A stretch of DNA of 12,187 nt. Source: an uncultured Sphingomonadales bacterium (GTDB taxonomy: Bacteria; Pseudomonadota; Alphaproteobacteria; Sphingomonadales; Sphingomonadaceae). Shown here piece by piece: positions 1 to 5,966 of the stretch; position 1 is the first letter of the stretch, and every line of letters starts with the position of its first letter. The DNA lies in contig CAIPWG010000393.1 of NCBI GenBank assembly GCA_903868655.1, positions 1 through 12,187 on the forward strand, in the 5' to 3' direction. The position numbers and the translations under genes are program-made. Under the pieces are notes generated by a model that worked only from the letters and a program-made list of their open reading frames with translations, was not told the origin of the DNA and did not search any database.

Positions 1-90
1 GTCGATCCGCTTCACCGCCTCTCCCTTCGGCAAGCCCACACACTCTTCCGCAATCGTGTGCAGATCAGGCTGCTCGAAAACCAGTCTTCC
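1..90 (-). other. Unmatched open fragment fused to the broken permease
   Basis: On the minus strand a second frame is open from about base 90 to the window edge and reads (from base 81) VFEQPDLHTIAEECVGLPKG, continuing EAVKRID. It is hydrophilic and helix-like. It is not part of an MFS permease, although it begins exactly where EmrB homology ends. The pattern Phe-x-x-x-x-Leu-x-x-Ile-Ala plus Gly-Leu-Pro is faintly like the N terminus of bacterial ERG2/sigma-1-receptor-like proteins, but this is a weak guess from about 27 residues. No good start codon or ribosome site precedes it, so if it is a real gene its 5' end was lost at the junction. It could also be chance. Confidence 0.25.
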
Positions 91-791
91 TCACGCCCTT
101 TGTCGAGCATGATCTGCAAGGCGCCAACCCAGACAACCAGCAACCCCAGTCCGACGAAATCGATCGGTTTTTGCTCGGTCGGCGTCTCATATCGCCGCAA
201 CAGACGGTAAGCGGCCGTGGCGCAGATCGCGACAATCGGCAAGTTGATGAAAAATATCCAGTGCCACGACAAATTGTCGGAAATCAGGCCGCCCAAAATG
301 GGCCCCGCAATCGGCGCAACCACCGTGGTCATTGCCCATAGCCCCACTGCGGCACTCGCCTTTTGCGGGGGGAAAATCCGCAAGAGCAGGGTTTGCGACA
401 TCGGCATCATCGGCGCGCCGCACAGACCCTGCATCACGCGAAACGCGATCAGCGCTTCGAGGCTGCGCGACAAACCGCACAGCAGCGAAAACAGGCCAAA
501 GCCGATCAACGCCAGAATGAACACGCGCACGGCGCCAAACCGCGACGCAAGCCACCCCGTCAAAGGCACACAAATCGCCTCTGCCACTGCGTATGATGTG
601 ATCACCCACGTGCCCTGGCTGGGTGACACGGCCAGACTGCCCGAAATATGCGGCACCGAGACATTGGCGATGGTGATATCAAGCACCACCACAAAGTTCG
701 ACAATGCGAGCGCAAATGCCGCCAGCCCCATCGCCACACCAGACAGAGGGGGCGCATTGGGCGGTGCGAATACCGGAGCAGGGCCTGCCAT
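12..791 (-). CDS. emrB: DHA2 (EmrB-type) MFS drug:H+ antiporter, C-terminally truncated
   Basis: Inner-membrane permease of a tripartite efflux pump. The start is ATG at 791, 13 nt after the adaptor's stop, with GGAA about 9 nt upstream; the longer frame from 938 would overlap the adaptor. Family marks: DHA2 motif D1 LDITIANVSVP (residues 38-48) in the first membrane segment, motif A GWLASRFGAVRV (79-90), antiporter motif C APIAGPILGG (159-168), and a helix at about 212-226 followed by LDKGREEDWFSS. EmrB proteins are normally about 500 residues with 14 membrane segments. This one ends at 259, after about seven segments. Residues beyond ~240 (CTRLRKSVWACRRERR) are hydrophilic and unlike EmrB, and no other frame restores the next helix. 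A simple single-base frameshift is therefore not the explanation; a deletion, insertion or assembly junction near bases 75-85 is. Probably non-functional as it stands. Confidence 0.85.
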   Translation of the reverse strand: MAGPAPVFAPPNAPPLSGVAMGLAAFALALSNFVVVLDITIANVSVPHISGSLAVSPSQGTWVITSYAVAEAICVPLTGWLASRFGAVRVFILALIGFGLFSLLCGLSRSLEALIAFRVMQGLCGAPMMPMSQTLLLRIFPPQKASAAVGLWAMTTVVAPIAGPILGGLISDNLSWHWIFFINLPIVAICATAAYRLLRRYETPTEQKPIDFVGLGLLVVWVGALQIMLDKGREEDWFSSSLICTRLRKSVWACRRERR

Positions 792-804
792 CGCGTCGGG
801 TTCC

Positions 805-1923
805 TTATTTGCTGCTGGTGTCGATCGTGGCATCCACCGACAGCCCCATGCGAAGCGGATGTTGGGCCAGTTCTTTCTGGTCGAGCGCAATCCGCACCGG
901 CAGGCGCTGCACCACTTTGATCCAGTTGCCCGTGGCATTTTGCGCCGGGATGATCGACAGCGCCGAACCGGTGCCGCCCGAGAACCCGATCACGCGGCCG
1001 TGATAAACGACTTTGCTGCCATAGAGGTCGGCCGTCATTTCCACCGGCTGGCCGGGACGCACGCCCTGCAACTGGCTCTCTTTGAAATTCGCATCGACAA
1101 ACGCCTGGCCGACCGGAACCACTGTCATCAGCGTGGTTCCCGCGCTGACCCGTTGGCCCAGCTGCACATTCCGCTGTGTCACTACGCCATCAACCGGCGC
1201 GCGCACCACCGTACGTTCCAGATCAATCCGCGCCTGATCAAGCCGCGCCTTGGCCACCAGAACATCCGGATTGGTATCGACGGAAGTCCCTGAAATCAGC
1301 GCCTGATTGGCCGATTCCTGGCCATTTGCCGCACCGCGTGCAGCCTCGGCTTGCGCCAGCCCGGCGCGTGCTGCGGCCAGATTGCCTTGCGCCGTGGCAA
1401 AGGCATTGCGCGCGGTGGTCAATTCTTCGCCTGAAACACCGCCATCGGCGGCCAGCGCCTCACGCCGAGACAGATCGATGCGCGCACGGGCCAGTCCTGC
1501 GTCCGCGATCGAAACCTGCGCCCGCATCCGGTCGATATCAGCCACACGCTCGCCCACGGCGGCACCCAGCGCGCCGCCCGTGGCAATCGTCTGCTTCACG
1601 TGCCGCACCGCGCTGGCATAACCGGCTTCGGCCGATGCCAGCGCGAGGCGCGCGTCGGTGGGATCGATTACCACCAGCACATCGCCACGATGCACCGCTT
1701 GCGTGTTGCTGACGCGCACTTCGGCTACGGCGCCACCGGTCAACGGAGTTACCGCGGCAACTTCGGCATTTACATAAGCATCGTCGGTTTCAACGTAACG
1801 CCCGCTCTCAATCCATTGATAGCCACCGTAACCGACGGCAATCACTGCCAGCGTGGCGCCGAACAGGAGAAATGCGCGCTTGCGCGTTGGATTTGGCGAA
1901 GTTGTGGCAGCAGTATCAGCCAT
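805..1923 (-). CDS. emrA: HlyD-family periplasmic adaptor of EmrAB-type efflux pump
   Basis: Membrane-fusion protein that bridges the inner-membrane permease and the outer-membrane channel. At 372 residues it has normal length for EmrA. It has an N-terminal membrane anchor (about 17-37), then the first half-lipoyl segment (about 50-88, YVNAEVAAVTPLTGGAV), a long Ala/Gln/Arg-rich helical hairpin (about 90-235), and the second lipoyl half RAPVDGVVTQRNVQLGQRV (241-259). A beta-barrel domain follows with TGNWIKVVQRLPVRI (331-345), a hallmark of EmrA/FarA-type adaptors. I chose ATG at 1923, preceded by GGGAAA with 10-nt spacing, over the TTG at 1944, which has no ribosome site. The gene lies 51 nt after the outer-membrane factor and 13 nt before the permease, so the three form one operon. 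Confidence 0.93.
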   Translation of the reverse strand: MADTAATTSPNPTRKRAFLLFGATLAVIAVGYGGYQWIESGRYVETDDAYVNAEVAAVTPLTGGAVAEVRVSNTQAVHRGDVLVVIDPTDARLALASAEAGYASAVRHVKQTIATGGALGAAVGERVADIDRMRAQVSIADAGLARARIDLSRREALAADGGVSGEELTTARNAFATAQGNLAAARAGLAQAEAARGAANGQESANQALISGTSVDTNPDVLVAKARLDQARIDLERTVVRAPVDGVVTQRNVQLGQRVSAGTTLMTVVPVGQAFVDANFKESQLQGVRPGQPVEMTADLYGSKVVYHGRVIGFSGGTGSALSIIPAQNATGNWIKVVQRLPVRIALDQKELAQHPLRMGLSVDATIDTSSK

Positions 1924-1974
1924 GGCAGTGTCGTTTCCCGGCAAATTGGAAAGTCAAAATACGATTTTTGTGGA

Positions 1975-3408
1975 TCACGCTTTGAACCCGCCGCCCAGCG
2001 CACGGATCAGATCTACCCGCACCAGCAGCACGCGGCCCTCGCAATCGGCCAGCAACTGGCGGTTGCGCAACAGCGCCTCCTCAGCGGACAAAACGGTAAG
2101 ATAAGGCGCAAGTCCCCCGGAATAGCGTCGCTTGGCCAAATTCCAGGCTTCTTCAGACCGGGCCACGGCCTGCTGCGCTGCAGCCAATTCGATGGCCAGC
2201 GCTTTTTGCCCGGCGGCGGCATCGGCCACTTCGCGCACAGCCTGCACCAGCACTTCATCATAGTGCGCCACGGCCTCATCATAGCCGCCGCGTGCCGAAC
2301 GATAATTTCCGGCCAGCCGCCCGCCCGTAAACAATGGCAGACTGATCGCGGCTTGCGCCTGTCCCGCTTCGGACCCGGTCGCAGTCAGATTGGCAAGACC
2401 GAGCGACTGCGCTCCGATAAAGCCAATCAGGTTTATGTCGGGGAAATAAGCTGCGCGTGCCTGACTGACACGTGCCGCAGCCGCTTCGGCGCGCGCACGC
2501 GCCGCAGCGATATCGGCACGACGCCCAACCAGATCCAATGCCAGCCGGGGCGGCAAAGGCAGAATTGCAAACTGACCCGGCGCCGGCGGCGCAATCGCCG
2601 CCCCGCGATCGGGCCCCGCGCCCAGCAACGCTGCAAGGCGATTGCGGGTCAATGCCAATGCCTGATCGGCCGCTGCCAGATTGGCCTGCGCGAACGGCAC
2701 ATCGGCTTCGGCCTGGCGCTGCTCTGCGCGGGTATCGAGCCCGTTGAGCACACGCTTGGCCACCAGCGCCGCCGTTTCTTCACGCAGTTTAACGGCCTGT
2801 GCGGCAACATCGCGCAATGCCGCGTTGCGGCCGAGATCCGCATAAGCGGCTGCCACTTGTGTCGCCAAAGCCAAGCGTGCAGCGCGTGCCTCGATCCCGG
2901 CCGCAACACTTTCCGACGTGGCCGCGCGCAAGGCGGCATGATTGCGACCAAACAGGTCGAGGTCAAAGCTCAGATTGGCCTGCGCTGCACCGGTATCGTT
3001 CCAACCGTGCGGAACGAACGCCGGCGGGATACCCTGGTTATAGCTTTCCCGCAGCTCGCTGACATTGCCGCCAACCGAAGCCGTCGGCAGAAGTGCGGCA
3101 TGGGCGCTGCGCGCATAGCCCTCCGCCGCACGCAATCGCGCCGCGGCTTGGGCAAGCCCTGGCGATCCACCAATGGCTTCTTCGATCAATGCAGTAAGCT
3201 GCGCATCGCCATACGTACGCCACCACGCATCGTCTGGCCAAGCAGCCGTGCCCGCACCATCGAGGCTGGACGCCGCGATCGTTTGAGCCGGTCGCAAGGC
3301 AGGCGCAGCAGCCATCGGGGGCGGCACGGCGCAAGCCCCGGCCAACAAACATGCCAACAAGGGGGCGCGCGTAACGCCATGCCGGAAAAACGAAGAAAGG
3401 CTTGGCAT
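1975..3408 (-). CDS. NodT-family outer-membrane efflux lipoprotein (TolC-like)
   Basis: Outer-membrane channel of the efflux system, first gene of its operon. It has 477 residues, the usual size for RND/MFS outer-membrane factors. The N terminus has basic residues, a short hydrophobic stretch and a lipobox-like LLAGAC with Cys26 as likely lipidated residue; a second LLAC with Cys20 lies just before it. Then comes the family-typical DAWWRTYGD (Trp62-Trp63), followed by two helical OEP repeats rich in Ala, Arg and Gln. The start is ATG at 3408, with GGAG 5 nt upstream, immediately before the signal peptide. The frame stays open further upstream to 3579, but that part would cross the promoter region and the divergent gene and lacks a signal sequence. 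An alternative ATG at 3456 has no ribosome site. Confidence 0.92.
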   Translation of the reverse strand: MPSLSSFFRHGVTRAPLLACLLAGACAVPPPMAAAPALRPAQTIAASSLDGAGTAAWPDDAWWRTYGDAQLTALIEEAIGGSPGLAQAAARLRAAEGYARSAHAALLPTASVGGNVSELRESYNQGIPPAFVPHGWNDTGAAQANLSFDLDLFGRNHAALRAATSESVAAGIEARAARLALATQVAAAYADLGRNAALRDVAAQAVKLREETAALVAKRVLNGLDTRAEQRQAEADVPFAQANLAAADQALALTRNRLAALLGAGPDRGAAIAPPAPGQFAILPLPPRLALDLVGRRADIAAARARAEAAAARVSQARAAYFPDINLIGFIGAQSLGLANLTATGSEAGQAQAAISLPLFTGGRLAGNYRSARGGYDEAVAHYDEVLVQAVREVADAAAGQKALAIELAAAQQAVARSEEAWNLAKRRYSGGLAPYLTVLSAEEALLRNRQLLADCEGRVLLVRVDLIRALGGGFKA

Positions 3409-3425
3409 CGGAGCTCCGCGAAAAC

Positions 3426-3445
3426 TGTACCGATCGGTCACTAAC
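3426..3445 (+). promoter_or_regulatory. Candidate TetR operator, copy 1 (efflux side)
   Basis: Reads TGTACCGATCGGTCACTAAC and contains the perfect 10-bp palindrome ACCGATCGGT (3429-3438), the kind of inverted repeat bound by TetR-family repressors. It matches copy 2 (3485-3504) at 16 of 20 positions, including the identical 10-mer GGTCACTAAC. It lies just downstream of the predicted minus-strand -10 and 18 nt before the outer-membrane factor's start codon, so bound repressor would block efflux transcription. Repeat and palindrome are seen in the sequence; regulator identity is inferred from the adjacent tetR. Confidence 0.55.
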
Positions 3446-3447
3446 CG

Positions 3448-3487
3448 AAATGTCATGCTTGACCGCGCGCTGTCAAGCGCTAAGTGT
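3448..3487. promoter_or_regulatory. Overlapping divergent promoters for efflux operon and tetR
   Basis: A 6-bp inverted repeat, CTTGAC (3458-3463) and GTCAAG (3472-3477) with 8 nt between, supplies two facing -35 elements. The minus strand has a perfect TTGACA (3476-3471), with a poor -10 (acattt or a near register) around 3453-3448. The plus strand has TTGACC (3459-3464), with TAAGTG (3481-3486) as -10 at 16-nt spacing. The two promoters cross over, so polymerases would compete. The -35 boxes are convincing, but both -10 boxes are weak matches. Confidence 0.4.
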
Positions 3488-3504
3488 ACACAATGGTCAC
3501 TAAC
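3485..3504 (+). promoter_or_regulatory. Candidate TetR operator, copy 2 (over the tetR start)
   Basis: Second copy of the 20-bp element, in the same orientation and exactly 59 nt from copy 1. It keeps TGTAC at its left end and GGTCACTAAC at its right. The central palindrome of copy 1 is lost here; instead GTGTACAC (3484-3491) is palindromic. It covers the tetR ATG (3493) and the expected transcription start, which suggests autorepression, possibly weaker because the half-site symmetry differs. Confidence 0.45.
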
Positions 3505-4155
3505 ACCAGACTGGTTCGGTTTTGCCCCGTTGATCGACGCGATAGCATCATCGCCGTCGCTGCCGAAGTCTTTGCCCAAGAGGGTTACGGCGCCACCTCG
3601 ATGTCGACGATCGCCAACCGTCTTGGCGGGTCAAAAGCCACGCTTTACAAATATTTTCCTTCGAAAGAGCAACTGTTCGAAGCGGTCATGCAATGGCGCT
3701 GTGAACGCGTACTGGCGCCCTTGCGCGATTTGCACAGCAGCGACAGCGATGATCTCGAACCGTTATTGGCCGAATTCGGCGCAAGATTTCTCGTCAAAAT
3801 CTATGAGCCCCACGCGCTCGATGTGCACCGCTTGATACAGAGCGAAGGTGGACGTTTCCCCGAATTGGCCGAGACCTTTTTTCGCGCGGGGCCAAACGCC
3901 GTGATCGAAGAATTGTGCGCAACGCTCGCACGGTTTGTGGCCGCCGGGCAAATCGACTGCGAGGATCTGACTTTGGCGGCAGGTCAGTATCTCGGCATGT
4001 TGCGCGGCGACCGACATTTGCGCTTCTCATCCGGCCTGCTGCCAGCGCCAGATCTTGTCGAAATCGAACGCGATGCGCGCCATGCCGCGCGTATTTTTGT
4101 CGGCGGGCTGCAACCGCGCAACCCCAAGCCCCTCACCACAGGAACCAGTCGATGA
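3493..4155 (+). CDS. TetR/AcrR-family repressor with AefR-like C-terminal domain
   Basis: Likely local repressor of the divergent efflux operon and of itself. It has 220 residues. The N-terminal helix-turn-helix region (about 14-60) shows the family pattern AAEVFAQEGYGATSMSTIA, then GGSKATLYKYFPSKEQLFEAV with the recognition-helix Lys-x-x-Leu-Tyr-x-Tyr-Phe. The C-terminal part (RLIQSEGGRFPELAETFF, then LAAGQYLGMLRGDRHLR) matches the TetR_C_7/AefR-type ligand-binding fold. I chose ATG at 3493; a GTG at 3484 in frame would add three residues. Neither has a Shine-Dalgarno sequence, and the predicted transcription start falls at or next to the ATG, so the message may be leaderless. The stop codon overlaps the next gene's start as ATGA. 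The ligand is unknown. Confidence 0.92.
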   Translation: MVTNTRLVRFCPVDRRDSIIAVAAEVFAQEGYGATSMSTIANRLGGSKATLYKYFPSKEQLFEAVMQWRCERVLAPLRDLHSSDSDDLEPLLAEFGARFLVKIYEPHALDVHRLIQSEGGRFPELAETFFRAGPNAVIEELCATLARFVAAGQIDCEDLTLAAGQYLGMLRGDRHLRFSSGLLPAPDLVEIERDARHAARIFVGGLQPRNPKPLTTGTSR

Positions 4156-5012
4156 CCACGCTACCCCCGGCTTTGACCTATCATCTGGGCGACCGCACCG
4201 TGCGCCGCGTTGGCTATGGCGCGATGCAATTGGCAGGGCCTGGCGTGTTTGGTCCGCCACGCGATCATGCGAGCGCGCTGGCCGTATTGCGCGCCGCGAT
4301 CGCCGCAGGGGTCAACCATATTGACACAAGCGACTTTTACGGTCCGCACGTCACGAACAAACTGATCCGTGAAGCACTGGCCCCTTATCCGGACGACCTG
4401 GTGCTGGTCACCAAGCTGGGCGCTCGCCGCAGCAGCGATGCCGCATGGTTGCCCGCGATGTCGGCCGACGAACTGGCGCAAGGCGTGCAGGACAACCTGA
4501 CCAACCTCGGTCTTGAACAGCTCGACGTAGTCAACTTGCGCAGCATGTTCAGCCCCCACGGTCCGGCCGAAGGCTCGATCGAAGCGCCCCTGGCTGTGCT
4601 GGCCCGGTTGCAGGAACAAGGGCTGATCCGCCACATCGGCGTCAGCAATGTCACGCCGACGCAAGTTGCGGAGGCGCGCGCGATCTGCCCGATCGTCTGC
4701 GTGCAAAACATGTACAACATTGCACATCGCCAGGACGATGCAATGATCGATCAACTGGCCGCAGATGGCATTGCCTATGTTCCATTTTTCCCGCTGGGCG
4801 GGTTCAACTTGCTTCAATCGCAAAAGCTCGATGCGATTGCCGCCGCGCTCGGCACGACCCCGCTGCAAGTTGCCCAAGCCTGGCTGTTGCGCCGCAGTCC
4901 CAATATCCTTCTGATACCCGGCACGTCATCGCTCGCGCATTTGCAGCAGAATCTGGCCGTGGCCGATCTGGTGCTCGACGATGTGACTATGGCAGCGCTC
5001 AATGCGCTGTGA
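4152..5012 (+). CDS. pdxI: Aldo-keto reductase of the YdbC/PdxI (pyridoxal reductase) type
   Basis: Cytosolic NAD(P)H-dependent (beta/alpha)8 reductase, 286 residues. The sequence follows Escherichia coli YdbC/PdxI along its whole length as I recall it: GYGAMQLAGPGVFGPPRD (21-38), GVNHIDTSDFYGPHVTN (53-69), VTKLGARR, LDVVNLR, SNVTPTQVAEAR and YVPFFPLGGF are near-identical. PdxI reduces pyridoxal to pyridoxine in vitamin B6 salvage. Visible catalytic residues are Asp58, Tyr63 and Lys88. The usual His of the tetrad is Asn128 (in VVNLR), which the YdbC group shares. The start ATG overlaps the tetR stop by 4 nt and has AGGA 8 nt upstream, so the two are co-transcribed and probably translationally coupled. 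Substrate assignment is by similarity; another aldehyde connected with the efflux substrate is possible. Confidence 0.88.
   Translation: MTTLPPALTYHLGDRTVRRVGYGAMQLAGPGVFGPPRDHASALAVLRAAIAAGVNHIDTSDFYGPHVTNKLIREALAPYPDDLVLVTKLGARRSSDAAWLPAMSADELAQGVQDNLTNLGLEQLDVVNLRSMFSPHGPAEGSIEAPLAVLARLQEQGLIRHIGVSNVTPTQVAEARAICPIVCVQNMYNIAHRQDDAMIDQLAADGIAYVPFFPLGGFNLLQSQKLDAIAAALGTTPLQVAQAWLLRRSPNILLIPGTSSLAHLQQNLAVADLVLDDVTMAALNAL
4993..5009. terminator. Small hairpin at the reductase/glycosyltransferase convergence
   Basis: CAGCGC and GCGCTG pair across a 5-nt loop at the very end of the reductase coding sequence. There is no T-run on either side, so this is at best a weak terminator. The two convergent genes are only 12 nt apart, and nothing better is visible between them. 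Confidence 0.2.
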
Positions 5013-5024
5013 TGGCCACGCCGC

Positions 5025-5753
5025 CTAGCGCACGTCGAGATAATCAGTGTGCGACGGCTTGCCGCGCAGCATGATCGAAAAATAATTGGCCAGATAAATT
5101 CCGGCGGTGCGCGCAAAGCCCTGCTGTTTCATCCGCCGTGCCGAAGTCGGCATGACAAAGTGCGGTGAAAACAGAACCTTGCCATGGATCTTGGCGCGCT
5201 TGCCAATATCGACATCTTCGCCATAAAACTCGATCGTGCTGTCAAATCCGCCCATTTTATCAAGCACATCGCGGCGAATCGCGAAGTTGCCGCCGACCAT
5301 CATGTATCCGGTCATCTTGTAGATCGGTTGGGCAGCAATGAACCAGCCGTTCGATACTTTGTTGCGAATGCCTGTCAGGTCATAGAAGCTGTATGGCCCC
5401 GAGAGGCACGCCAGATTGGTCTGTTTCGAAAAATGATCGAAAATCTGGTCGACCCAGCCAGCAGGCGGCCGTGTATCGGCATCGACATAAGCCAGAATAT
5501 CGCCGGTCGCAGTGCGGTATCCGCATTGCCGGGCACGGGTAATGCCCTTTTCCGCCTCAAACACGTAAATCACACCGGGATAGCGCGCGACGATTTCTTT
5601 GGTCCGGTCGGTGCTGTTGTTGTCGACAACGATGATTTCCTTAGCCTTGCCCGCGACGTTGGACATCACCGCATCGAGACACGCGGGAAGATAATCCTCT
5701 TCGTTATAGGCAGGGATGATCAGGCTGATCGTCGGACGGCTGGTGTGAGTCAT
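5025..5753 (-). CDS. Family 2 (GT-A fold) glycosyltransferase
   Basis: Transfers a sugar from a nucleotide-sugar donor; the acceptor is unknown. It has 242 residues, a bare catalytic domain with no clear membrane segment and no signal peptide, so it is cytosolic or peripherally attached. The N terminus ISLIIPAYNEEDYLPACLDA (9-28) is the GT2 nucleotide-binding start. EIIVVDNNSTDRT (39-51), the metal-binding Asp91-Ala-Asp93 in AYVDADTRPP, the acceptor-loop GGNFAIRRDVLDKMGGFD (154-171), and Glu179-Asp180 in the ED position of the catalytic base follow in order. The start is ATG at 5753; the frame continues upstream without family similarity. The ribosome site is weak (GGGA just before the ATG). 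It is convergent with the reductase and divergent from the adhesin-like gene. It could modify a polysaccharide, a lipid or the neighbouring surface protein. Confidence 0.88.
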   Translation of the reverse strand: MTHTSRPTISLIIPAYNEEDYLPACLDAVMSNVAGKAKEIIVVDNNSTDRTKEIVARYPGVIYVFEAEKGITRARQCGYRTATGDILAYVDADTRPPAGWVDQIFDHFSKQTNLACLSGPYSFYDLTGIRNKVSNGWFIAAQPIYKMTGYMMVGGNFAIRRDVLDKMGGFDSTIEFYGEDVDIGKRAKIHGKVLFSPHFVMPTSARRMKQQGFARTAGIYLANYFSIMLRGKPSHTDYLDVR

Positions 5754-5780
5754 GGTCCCGCTGGTGGCGCAATATGCGAA

Positions 5781-5853
5781 GTGTAACCGTGCCAGATTTT
5801 GCGCAAAGCCTGACCCGAGCTGCGCCGCTATGTGCGCCACGGCGCCGTTACAC
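5781..5853. repeat. Imperfect 13-bp inverted repeat in intergenic region
   Basis: GTGTAACCGTGCC (5781-5793) and GGCGCCGTTACAC (5841-5853) are reverse complements at 11 of 13 positions, with a perfect 7-bp outer part (GTGTAAC/GTTACAC). The 213-bp gap 5754-5966 contains no gene that I can support; it carries this repeat and the two listed next. Function unknown. Confidence 0.4.
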
Positions 5854-5909
5854 CACTCTGTGGCAAACCGCAAAGCATGGCTTGCGCATGGTTTGCCAGA
5901 CATTGCGCA
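5790..5909 (+). repeat. 16-bp direct repeat pair between the divergent genes
   Basis: TGCCAGATTTTGCGCA (5790-5805) and TGCCAGACATTGCGCA (5894-5909) agree at 14 of 16 positions, 104 nt apart. The first copy overlaps the palindrome TTTGCGCAAA (5798-5807). The second supplies a possible -35 (TTGCGC, 5903-5908) for the adhesin-like gene. Their placement on both sides of a divergent promoter region suggests binding sites for one regulator, but no regulator is identified. Confidence 0.4.
5861..5898. repeat. Long hairpin with perfect 9-bp stem
   Basis: TGGCAAACC (5861-5869) and GGTTTGCCA (5890-5898) are perfect reverse complements around a 20-nt centre, which itself can pair as GCAAAGC with GCTTGC apart from one bulge. 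No T-run follows, so it is not a normal terminator. It could be an operator or a structured RNA element upstream of either neighbour. Confidence 0.45.
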
Positions 5910-5932
5910 GATGGACCGTGTCACGTTACGAT
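5903..5932 (+). promoter_or_regulatory. Weak candidate promoter of the adhesin-like gene
   Basis: TTGCGC (5903-5908), an 18-nt spacer and TACGAT (5927-5932; four of six consensus bases) would start transcription near 5940, about 27 nt before the ATG at 5967. The -35 is poor. This is the best match I see in the gap. Confidence 0.25.
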
Positions 5933-5966
5933 TGCAGCGACCAGATCCTTGCGCCATACCCGGGTT

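Noticed and set aside
792..938. N-terminal extension of the permease
   Set aside because: It overlaps the end of the adaptor gene and is not membrane-like; ATG at 791 has a ribosome site and fits the family N terminus.
217..1293. 358-residue plus-strand open frame across the permease/adaptor junction
   Set aside because: It spans two well-supported minus-strand genes in antisense and resembles no protein family.
1600..3444. 614-residue open frame on the plus strand opposite the adaptor and outer-membrane factor genes
   Set aside because: Its composition (Arg, Gln, Cys, His rich, no domain) is that of an antisense shadow of high-GC coding DNA; the minus-strand frames have clear family motifs.
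3409..3579. N-terminal extension of the outer-membrane factor, including an ATG at 3456
   Set aside because: It would place the promoter and operator inside the coding region and bury the lipoprotein signal peptide; ATG at 3408 has GGAG at good spacing.
5832..5966. Upstream extension of the surface-protein frame
   Set aside because: The residues are Cys/His/Arg rich and precede a clean signal peptide that begins at 5967.
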